Shown here: positions 42,301 to 54,300 of the stretch, piece after piece | How the letters are laid out: the number at the start of each line of letters is the position of its first letter | How positions within the stretch are numbered: position 1 is the first letter of the stretch | From: Oxyruncus cristatus | Taxonomy: Eukaryota; Chordata; Aves; Passeriformes; Cotingidae | Assembly (NCBI GenBank): GCA_013399855.1 | Contig: VXAY01002814.1 | Span: 398,315-462,314, forward strand | Direction of reading: 5' to 3' | Length of the DNA: 64,000 bases | Made by a program: the position numbers and the translations under genes | The notes under the pieces: model-generated | Databases searched by the model: none | What the model saw: only the letters and a program-made list of their open reading frames with translations | Told to the model about the DNA's origin: nothing

Positions 42301-45300
42301 TGACACAGGAAGAAGGTTAAGCCCCTTTCCCACCCTACTGATTCAAAAACCTTTGTTATTTGTCTTAGCAGAGTATCCTCGTCTAATTCAAAAGCTTATT
42401 TAAAGAAAAAAACAAACCACACAGAGAAGAGAATAAGAAAAAAACCTTAAACTTACCCTGCCATTGAAATTGATGCCACAGAAAAAAAATGCTGAAGAAA
42501 ATTCATACTCAGACTTAAGAGAAAATACAAACATTAGTGTTAAATGCAGCCAAAAATAGAAATTATCCTATTAAAACATGTTCTAAAAATATTTAACTAA
42601 AATAATGTAATAATTAAAATAATCTACATCTGTAATAATTAAAATAATCTACATCTGTAATAATTAATCTACATCAACAATGTAATTTATTGGATTAAAT
42701 ATTGTATGGTTTAGAAATTAGTAATTAAAAACAAAGGTAGAATTAAATTTTTTCACTATATACAAACAATAACTAGACTTGCACATTTATTTCCAGGGAA
42801 GAATTCTTCAATGCATCTCAGGATATAAGTATTCAAAAAGATCATAATTATGCTTACTCTGAAAGTAATTACTCTTGTGACATAATGAATTCACATGAAT
42901 ATATTTGGCAACAGTTTTATTTGCATTGTGGTATTTCTACAGAAGAAGCATTTGATTTATGAAGCAATTAACAAAGGAAACCGACAACTGTCACTCATGT
43001 TAATAGGAAAAAAATGTCCCAGAGACTTTTTTCCACATAATTTTCTCATTTATCTTTAAAAATCAGCATGTTCTAACCACCTGAACCTGCAGCTTTCTAA
43101 AGGGTTTGCACTTCTGTGCACAGATCCTTTCCCAGAACATAAGTGTTTGCTGCTTTTCCTCAGCTGCTTTCAGCAAGTCACAAACATGTTCTAACTCCTT
43201 TAACTCAGCCTCCGTTTTGTCCCTCACCTGCATAGTGACATCACAGGGGAAAAATGTAAGTGTAAAACCATAAATTAATTACTGTAGTACTTTACGGATT
43301 TCCAGGTAAGTCACAAAGCTGAAATTCTACACAAGTTGCATAATATCACCTGTTTTATAAAATACTGACAAAGATACAAGTTGGAGAAACCACTGAAGAA
43401 ATTCCCATCTCTGACTACATGTCATTAAAGACTCAGGAACATGCACAGTGAGCAAAATCATGTAGGTATTAGCAGTTCATCATGCAATACCCAAACCTGG
43501 ATTTTATTTTTATAGCAATACATTTTGGGAGATGGCATACAGACACACTAAGTAGCTTACAGAAAACATTGTGACCATACAACTAGTGTAGTATTTGAAA
43601 AGAAAGCAGCACCTCATGCCATCTAAAGCCACATACAATGCTGTGTAAATCTGTGAGATGAGAAAATATTTTTCTGCATGCTAAATCTCCATCATGGAAA
43701 GATAAAGTTAGTATGAAATAAAATGAACACCTAAGATGCTTCTCTGTGAGGACTAGTTCTGTTCTCTGAAACAGAACGTTGCAGGCAAAGCCTATCCCTG
43801 TCTCAGTTTTATTGCTTAAAAGAATACGTATTTTGATGAGTCATGGAAGCGGGGAAAGCAATTTTCATATCAATTTTGTATCTTTTTCGGATGGTAAAGA
43901 ATGTGCTAACTGTGTTCCAGTATTTGGCTCCATCTGCTGAAAAACTTAAAACTCACCTCTGTATGAATTCCCAGTCTTAACTGTTAGCTAAAAAAAAAAA
44001 AAAAAGGAAAAAAAAAAAAAGCAGCCTTACACTAGGTTTGCTTCCATACAGAACTTTCACAGCTGTTGTGTTCAGAAGTCTAGTTTCAAAATCACCAACA
44101 ACAAAGCACATTTTTGAAAGTGATGAAAGAATTCTGGAATTCTGAAATAGTAGCCCAACTACTTAGTCACTGCTCTGGGAACCATTTCTCCCCTGTTTGT
44201 AATTGTGTGGTATCCAAAAAACCACCAGCTCTAGAGAGCAGTTAGTAAAACTCTCTTGTTTAAAAACAAGACACAGTACCTTGTGACTTCTAATAAGTGG
44301 ATCACAATAATGCAGGAAAGATCAGTGTCCTACAGAATTGTTTAGAAACATGCTTTATTACTGCAAAACTTACCTTATCTACTTTCAAGCATTTATTTTC
44401 TGTTATTTTTTTGTTTTCATTTAAGACTCTTTCATACCTGGATTTCAATTCTTCTATTGCTATTTGTAGTTTTTGTACCTAGGACAACATATATTTTTTA
44501 CATATTTGCAAGGTCCTTCTCTTAAATATAGAAAAAATAGAATCATTAGTATGAAGCATAAAGGGAAACCTTTGATTTCTAAATTGTATCTTAATATTTG
44601 TCATTAGTTGAAGATATTTATTTTCATTATCCTACTCACCACGGTAAGTATAAAAGGGTAACCAGGTAAAGAGCACTGTCATATCAATATTGTGTTATCA
44701 ACAATAGAGAGTGAACTACAGTTGTACTATAGAAACAGCCAGGATATCTCCCCAGATAACAAGTATCATGAACACTTCCACCTGGAGTCACTGTGACAGA
44801 AGGAATTTCACTCCACTCACTACTTAAGGCTGGCTGCTAAATGGAACTACATCTCCCATCTTAAAGCTAAAAAAACCTTTAACTATGATGGTGTATTCCA
44901 CAAGGTCCACTGGCTGTACTTAGATTTTGTACCACGTCTTTTCTCTTGTCCATTATTTTAAAAAAGAAATACATGAAGAATGTGATATGGTGTCTATACA
45001 ATAGCAGAAATACATCTGAAATATACTGAAAATGTATTTGAAATATATACATATTTGAATCAATGTTCTAAAATTTCTCTGTGAATAAAGCCAAAATGCA
45101 AAAAAAAAGGAATTTATAAAAAGCCCATTTTAAGTTTGGTTTATTTGTTTTGCTGGTATTTTCAATGTCGATTTACCTATTTAAACAAAAAGGCTCACAT
45201 GAGAACGTATATTTCTTGAATGAACTTGAATTTCTTGAACTTAATTGAAAATTGGTATACTGTTCTTAGAAATACAGAAATAAAGATATGTCCCAGTAGA

Positions 45301-48300
45301 GGATATGTCCACTGAAGATATCAGATTCAAACTTAACTTTTAAAATATACAGTTTACTGGGTTGTTAAACTGCTTTTTAGGAAGCAGATCTTCTCTAAGC
45401 AGTATGCAATTAGCTCTGTTGGCTTAAACGAGTTTTAACTGGGCTTCACACAGTTCAGTAAGGATTATGTGTACTGGTAACAGTGTGGAGGCTACTCTTT
45501 GATGTGGTTTGTAATAGTACTCTCTTCTATCATACTTAATGTTATGACAATATTACCATCACCATGACAACAAATCTGGCCTATTACAAAAAAAACCTTT
45601 ATAGTTTCCTTGAAACTGCTAACAAATTTCAAAAAACATACTTGAAGATTTCAAACATGCTAGTCACCTCATTTTTATGCTGTTCAACGAGATTTTCCTG
45701 CAGCTTTGCCTTTTCCTGCAGACATAGCAGCTCATGTTCAACAGAAACAGTATTTTTCTCCAGTGTAGCAATGGAAGCCTTGATTAAAACATAGAAAATA
45801 TAAAAATTTCAATAGTGTTATTAAGATAACACAGTCTACAATATGATTTTACTGGTAAGTGACCTTCAGGCATTAGAAAGAGTGACACTATTATTTATTC
45901 TGTCAAACAAAAATGATAGTCCACAGTTCGTTTGTCAGCTAACAAGAACAATTACCTTGGAGGATAAATTCAATGCAAAACCTGTGAACTCTTTAGAAAT
46001 TGAAATAAATAATTAAGGTAAACTCAGTTGTTCAATTTGAAAGGAAGTTTTACAAATATAGAAGTACAATTTCTAATTAAGCAATGGTGTGGCTACTGAC
46101 AGTAAAATAAATAGCATCCTGGTTATGCAGATGGATCATCAGACAACCCCATTCCTAGCTTTGCCATAGATTATCACTGAAATATTTTCAAGGTCTCATT
46201 TACACTTACTTTAATGTCTCATTTACAGTAAATGTAGAGCCATTCAACAATGATTTATAATGGTCTCACCTTTAATTCTTCATTTTCAAGGTAAACCTTT
46301 TCATTTTCAGAGTTACCAGAATTTAGCTTTCTGAAAATTTCCTCCTCTGAGTTTCTTCTCCATTCCTTCCTTCTTTCCAGTTCTTCCAACAGGCTTGTGA
46401 TCTGACTTGTTAGACAGGTAAGAATTTCTGTATAATATACAATGTTTCCAAAACTCTCACTATGAAAATCAACTTGAACCTCTACACATTCTCCTTAGTT
46501 GTTTTTATTTATATATATATATATATATAAATATATATATATAAAAGGGAGAATGCATTTAAGGATCCAAAGAAAGGAGTATCTACTGAAATAAGAAAAT
46601 CCCAAAAGGAGGACAGTTTCTACTCCAAGGAAATGGTCCTAGTTCAATTATAGATGAATTAATTTCCTAGAACACCCTGCCTCATGGGGCAGCTCCAGAG
46701 CAGCTGTCAATCCAAAGGGCAGTCTGGGAGCACACCCACACCATGCCCTCCGGAATGCCTACCCCAGCACTGACTGGCTGCACCACCCCTCACTCCTGCC
46801 TGAAGCCCCAGAGCAGCCAGTGAGCTGGAAGTCCCTCCTGGGAGGGGGTGGCCACAGGGGCCAGAACACATAAAGGTAGCGGTACATGATCACTTCTGAC
46901 TCCTAGGACTCACCTCCACTGTGTGAAGTTGGACTTCCATAGGACTCTCTGGTAGTAGCTATTTTTCTCTTAATCTCTTTTCTCTCTCTCTTTCTTTCTT
47001 TACTGCTTTCTTAGTATTTTGGGTGACTTAAAAGCAGTGGGTTGGATTTTGTCAGGTTGTGAGGGTTAGTATGTGCTAAGCCATAGTTTCAGTGAAATGC
47101 TTTCTTTTAGTTGTGTGTTACCCCTTTCAAACTTTTGCCAAGATCCATATTTTCACCCATACTTATCAGTAAAAGGGTCTCCTGAAAAAATGTGTGCAAT
47201 ATTTTCTCTTTGTGCTATTTCAAGGTGTTAAAGAACTGAAGGCTCTGCAAAAGTTCATTGGGTGTTCTTTTGGAGCCTTGTGAATATTTTTAAAAGTAAA
47301 ACCCCTGGTTGAGCTTGTTCCATGGCTGGGGTCTTACAGCCTCACTTTTTGCTTTTCATGTTAATAAAGTCAACAAATTTTGTTTTGCTGTTTAGTCAGT
47401 CATTTTCAGCTAAAATAAAACCATCAAAAAAACAGCTGGAAGTAAAATGAGTATTTGAGAGAAGTATCATAAATGCTTCCCTTTTCTTGTTATTTACTAG
47501 GTGTCATCTTATATACACTGGACCAACAGTGGGCTAGACAGATTTCTGGACTGATGTCGTGTACCTGCACTCCTGTTAAATAGTTGAGCATGAATCAACT
47601 TCTTTGTAAAATAAACATTGTCTGAGACCTAGAATAAAGGCACATCCCAGTTCCTTTGGATAGTTCGAATTATAGTCCATATTTCTACCAGCAGAAAAGG
47701 TAAAAAAAGATTTGTCACTATCTGCTGAAGAAAATGGCCCATCCTTCATAGGAGTACATTAGGACTTGACTGTGTAGTTTGAATAAGGTTTAATAACTTT
47801 GTGCTGCTTTTCCTTATATGAATAAACTGTTCAAGCGGGCACCTGAGAGGAAACCTTCTCTATCCTCTGGTAAGGTGAGACATTAGTGGAACTGAAATAA
47901 TTTTGCCATCATCAGGCTGGAGTGGAAATTAGAACCCCAAGAACATTCTTCTATACTGTGGTATAAGGGGCTAACACTCCAGCTGTTGAATCAGTTATTA
48001 AATCAGTGGTTATGCAGAGGCAGCACAGTAGCTACCAGCGAGTTCAGGCTAATCAGAAATATGCAGCAGAAAGAAATTCCCCTTTACCAGTAAGGAACAT
48101 AAAGCTTTAAAAGAAGGGAAATGCTGGAGAGAGAAGGCTAAAAATCTTGTTCTTATTTCCAACTTCTAAATTCTGCTCAAAATTTTAGAATATTCTCATT
48201 TACATTGTCAGCACTGAGTACTGCACTAATAAATATCACTGTGTGACTACAGAAACAAAAAGAAAATAGATCAACAGTCCAACTTACTTCTTAAGATCTT

Positions 48301-51300
48301 CTGTTTGAAGTTCTAACATTGTCTTCTCTTCAATTGTTCTATCATGCTGGTTTTTCCAGACATCAGCAGTGGACCATATCTCACACAGTTTGACTTCCTA
48401 GAGAATGTAGAAGTTACAAATTATGTAACAAAAGAATGCCACTGAAGAATGCCATTTAATTCTACAAATTTTTCTGAACACAAGAGTTATTTAATATAAG
48501 ATGACTTTATTGGATCTCCCTTGTACAAAACAACATAAATTTTGTCTTGTCTCAAAGTAAAATAAACAAAACCACCCATATTCTTCTGAGTTAGTTGGTG
48601 CTTATCCATAAATGACTAACAGGAAGACCAGGAGAGGTTTAACCAAAAGCTGGTGAGACACCTCTTACTTACTACAGTGTACAACCTCATGACTTCAGAC
48701 AATCATTGAATTTTAATGAAACAAAGGCACTGAATAGTAACAGTTTGCATGTTACTTATAGCAACCATTTCCTTGACTAATGAGCAACAAAATATGAGAT
48801 ACAAGCACATCATGACCAAACAACTTTTTCTATTTTTCACAGGTGAAAGCCTTCCAATTGTTCAGTTTAAAACAGTACAGCACAACTTTCCTCACAGCAG
48901 TCACTCACACGTTCTCTTATTTTGGAGGTTAAATTTTTTGCAGCTTCTTCACAGAACTGAGCTCTTTTTTTCTGGGACTTCATTGCTTTTTTCAGAGCGA
49001 TCTTGTTTTGTTCACTTGTTTCCTTCAAGGCTGATTTCTGATGCTTGTATTCACCATCTTGGTGTTTCCACTCTGCTATTTTCTTTTCAAGAGTCTGCAA
49101 CAGAATTAGACATCAACTCTTCAAACTCTAAACCCCACAGATATTTTTGTGATATAATCAGGAATGGTAGTTACATATATAATCTGTTTCCATAATACCT
49201 TTCTATCTCAAATGTGGTGGCTGATGCAAGAAGCTAGCTGAGATACGCACAACAGTAGAAAAGAGAAAATACATACTGGGAAACTCATCACAAAGATCTG
49301 GAGAAGAGGCTGAGAATGTGCAGAAACAGGCAGGAGTAAGGTGAAAGATAGCAATCTAAATGTTGTGTGCTCTTGGAAATGAATGCAGAATTTCAATGTA
49401 GAAGGCATGACGTGGATGTTAAACCCATTTATGAGGGGGAAAGTAACATGGTTTCATCATCCCTAGAGACTGATATCTGTAAAGAATATCACCTTAATGA
49501 TGCTACCAGTGATATGCACTGATGTATTACAGTATATGCTCTGAATCTATAGTGACACACACATTACAGCTCTGGAGATAGGCTGTATGACTGTATATGA
49601 AATTTTAATGTGAAAGCTAATATCTTGGATTTGCTTTTTTTAAAGTCAAGTAGGTAGGATAGGCTGGGGTCTTTTCTTAAATATGTGTATTACAATATGT
49701 TCTGATTAGATGACAATACACTACCTTCTTGCGAGATCACTGAATTTTTTCCATGCACAAAATGGCCCCACTCTATCAATAAAACAGATTTGTTTAGTGA
49801 AGAAACAATCTCTTGGTGAAGCAGAAAACGCAAAAAGAATAGATTTAGTGCTGCCTTGCACGCAGCAGACAGTTGCCTAAAGATAATTAAAAGAGGCTAT
49901 GATAAAGCTTAACCACAGTGGTAAATAACACATTTTAAGGGTAACTTCTAAATATCATTTCCTGAGTGCTTGATTTTGCAGCACTTGGGAAATAAAATAA
50001 ATTTACGTTAAATGTATTTTAATGCACTTAATTATCAAACATGTACAAAGAAGTCGAGAGGGGTTCTACAACTGCCATTATACTTTCTTCTCTACTGCTG
50101 TTATTATTTCTGACTGACTAAACTTTTACATCACTCTGATGAAGGCAGTGTACTGATCCCATTCATTTCAGGAAGCTGGCCTCTCTATGACTTTTGTATT
50201 TTTCATCGACATACCACACAAATATGAATGGAAAAAATCAATAGACATTAGAACACTACATGCTGATGTACAATAAAAGCCATACTAGATGCTGCTTCAA
50301 GGAGAATCTCAGATCCACATGAAAATGACCAAGGTACCAGTGGACAATTACTTTAATAAAGACAAGTGTGAATCCCATTCATATCACTTATTATTCTTCC
50401 ACCAGTGTAAATAAATTTCTCAAATCAGTGATAAATATACTAATTGTAAGAATGATTACTGCATTTTTTCCTTCATTTTAGTCTAGGTCTGACACTAAAT
50501 TATGTTCTACAAGAATAAAGACCTACCACTTAGCTACTATGCTAATGTGCCAGCCTTATTCAAGATACACTTTGCCAGTTGCAAAAAAATATGCATCTTA
50601 TGCACAAGAGGATATCTCTCAGTATAGGTCCTGCTAATGGCCTCGAATCTTTTACACAATCAATGCAAAATGTATGTGGTTTTCCAAGTAAAAGATGGTC
50701 TCAGGTACTGGCATTCACCAAACAGCAGAAGTACTACTTCGAATATAAAATTATAAAAAATCCTGCAAATATGCAGGAAGTAGTTTTCCTATAAAAACAC
50801 TTACAGGGCATTCAATAAACAAAGATGTGACTTGATGGTGTGGCAGATGAACACCCTCAATAAATACAGCAAACAGAAAATCTGAGTCTATGTATGTATT
50901 TCTTTAACTGTTGCTGTAAGTAAACAAAAGTTATCCCCTGTTATGACCACAGGGGGTCACAATCACACTAAGAATAAGTGCTTTGGGCATTAGTCAGTGA
51001 CTGCCATAAATTTAAATTGAGAACTGGTTTCCTAAGGGTAATGATAAGCTTTTGTGAGCTTTGTCTAGATATTAATAAAATCATCACCAGGATTAAAGCT
51101 AGCCACTGACCTCAGCAGTTTCTGAAAGCAAGCAAAACCTTTAAATAAAGATTGAATGAAAATACAGTCGTGTATCAATTTAATGTAAATATCATTGGAA
51201 TTCTATAGTTGTACTAGGCAATTTTTATTTGGAAGAAAATGAGGTATTTATGCAGAAATAGACACATGTGACTTGAAATTGAGTTGATATACGTTGCTTA

Positions 51301-54300
51301 ACAACTTCAAATGATACAATTAATAGGGGATATATGGTAGTAAAAAAAAGTTTGGAAATCAGAAATACATTAATTTTAGCCAATGTTTTCTCATTCATGC
51401 CTGTGTTCTTGACAGGTTTCAAATACTGAAATCTGAGGCCACATACAGCTCTAGCCTCTCACACATGACCTCTTCCTTGTCTTTTTCTAAAGCCAGCAAC
51501 TGATTCAAATGCCCCAATTTAACTCTTGCTTTCTAGAATAGAAAATGTAAATAATTTAACCCACCTTAAACAAAGAGAGACTAGGCATTAGTCTTAATAG
51601 TTTCACTTTCAGGCAGTAATATGAGATTTATTGATTCCTTCATAAACAATGAGAAACAGGGTGTGGTTCATCACCCCTATATTAGAACAGAAACAGGACT
51701 TGCCTATCTTTTTCTCTTAACTATGTTGAGACTGTCTCAGGGTCAATTCCTGTCTTCTAGATAGCACAGTTAAGTGAGTGCAAATGCTTCTATATTTGTT
51801 TAACTGTGCTTAACCAGAAGTGCTTATGTACACAAGTTGAGAAATTAAAAATAAAAATAACCTAACAACAACAACAAAACCCCCTTGCAATTAAGATAGT
51901 GTAGTCAGGCAGACTGTGCAAAATATAAATATGTATTACTTTTACTGTTTGGGATTTTTCTTTTACCAAGAAATTTGATTTCAAATCTGAACACAATAAA
52001 GTTTTGCTATTTTTTTCCAATAAATGGGAACACAAGTAAAAATCTTTTGACCTGTATTTTTACTTTTAATTCATCATTTTCCACTTCTTTTCTTTGAATC
52101 TGACACTGCAGGTGAGCTTGTACTTCCTTTACTGATCTTGACAGGTGGTTTCCTTTCTCTGTATTGATCTAAGGAAGAGAAATAAACACAAATCTATTGG
52201 CCTATAGAGATATGCTGTATGATGCTCTCTATATTCTTTCTACTTTGCTGTATTTTCTGACATTTGAATGTCCTCAAAAGCCGGAAAAGATAAATCATGC
52301 TCTACAAGTATATTTACAAGCAGTAGCTTGCTACTAGTAGTATTAATATTAATCAGAAATCACAAACTTGAAACACTGTATGTATAATTGATGCCTCATA
52401 TTTAATCTGACTTTAAGTAGTATGAATAAGGCCTGGAAGCATGAACGCAGAAATCTAGCTAGCAGGATGACTAAAATTAAGCTACACTGATTAACTGTAC
52501 TCTGACTAATTAGACCTGAACTGATCTTCATTAAATTCCAAAACCCACCATCTGCTATTAAAAGTATTGATACATTTAATTCAAACTGTAATTTTGGGGG
52601 AATACATATATCGTAACGGAAGAGGCAACTTATGCCATCAGAACTCAGGTCAGATAATTCTATGAAATTTCTTCCAACTTGATTCCTTTGGCTCATTCTA
52701 ATTAAGAAGTAATCAGGTAGAAAATTATCATATTATCAGTATAGACCAAAAAAGGGGTCTATACAATGTACCAAGGGTACATTGAACATACCCTTGCAAG
52801 TGTTCATTATAAATACCAGTAAGAAAGGCAGACTCAGATTCAATCAAGTATTGATGAAAATACCATTTATTGAAGATAAAATAAGAAGGAGCATAGAAAA
52901 TCGTTTATCCCTTCAGATGCTGGGTACCCGAAATTGTCCAACATTAGATAGAGCTCTAGTCAGAGCAAGACAGGCTACACAGATCCCACTGACACTGAGG
53001 TCTGCTGGCATTGTGGTCTTCAGAATCTTTATAGGCTTTTCTGTTCAGCATTTCTATTTTCAAGCAAAAAGATGTTTCTATGAAAATGTGCTCCATCACT
53101 TCAACATAAAGATAAGGACATGGCTAACTGTGAACAACGTCTGTTTAGATTACTCCATGATACTTCCTTATAAGTGCTTTCTTTACAGAATTACTGCAAA
53201 TCGGTATATGAGAGGTCAAAAGCCACTAGTCTGGATGTGCGCCCTTCCCTGCACCTTGGGACATTAGTGTTAAGGATAACCTGTATCCTTAGTAGGATTG
53301 GATACAATCTTGATGGTTCTAAGATATTTCTGTAGGAAACGTCTTTCAGGATTTTACTTTTTTCACAGATCTTTGAAATAATTACCTTTCTCGAAATTCA
53401 AATTTTTAATTAAGAATCTAGTACATTGGAAGAAAACAGCCATTCCAACAGAACTGATCACTCACTTTTTCACTCTGAAGCATGGTTGAAAGTTCTTTAA
53501 TCTGTTTCTCCCTTTCAAGTATTTTTTTCCTAAGATTCTTCATGGGAAAAAAAAAAAAGAAAGAAAGTATTTTAATGTCTGTATGCAATAATGCAGCAAT
53601 AAAACACACTGATTAACATTTCAGCTGTAAAACTAAAATTCCATTTTGTGATGATAAACCACAAATATTCCCACTTTGCCACTGTTACTGGAAATAGTAT
53701 GACCCTGTGATGTAGCCAATTTCAGATGTAAGGGATAGAATAAAAAAAATAAAATTTTAATTTACTTACTGTATTTTGAGTTTCATTTTCACTAAGCTTT
53801 TGTATCAAAGTGGCAATGATTTCACTCTTTAACTGCAACACAGGAAACATTAAAAATTACCTCTGATTATAACTGATTTAGCATTTTTTCAATGGTTTTA
53901 AATTGGTTACATATCATTTGCTACATTTTCAAATCTGGTACATACGAATACAAAAGCTCGAATACTCACAAGCTACTTACTTGGTGGTTTAAACCTTCAA
54001 GATTCAATTTATTCTGTGCATAGAACTTCGTAGCTGAAGAAAACAAACTAGGTTTATTCCATATACCTACTTCTTTCTTAATTTTAGCTAAAAGGGATCT
54101 AAATGTCATAAATACGTGTTATTTAAGCACATAGTCACATGGTAAAAGCATTTGTAGAACTTGCAGTGTTTCAAAGACTAATAATAAGTACTAAAACCTT
54201 TCAGGAACCTCAGTTAGACAGGAGAATTTGAAGACTGAACCAGAAGGCATAGGATGGAAGATCACAAAAATCAACCTACATTAGCTCTTACTAGATATTC

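Noticed and set aside
42459..42493. Possible 35-base exon of ODF2L with a good GTAAGT donor
   Set aside because: It would shift the frame between two exons that already join in phase and match the human protein, and the peptide is not coiled-coil. It is probably a cryptic donor.
54067..54087. 21-base microexon that would supply the missing codon phase before the exon at 54.0 kb
   Set aside because: The intron left between it and the next exon would be only 33 bases, too short for normal splicing.
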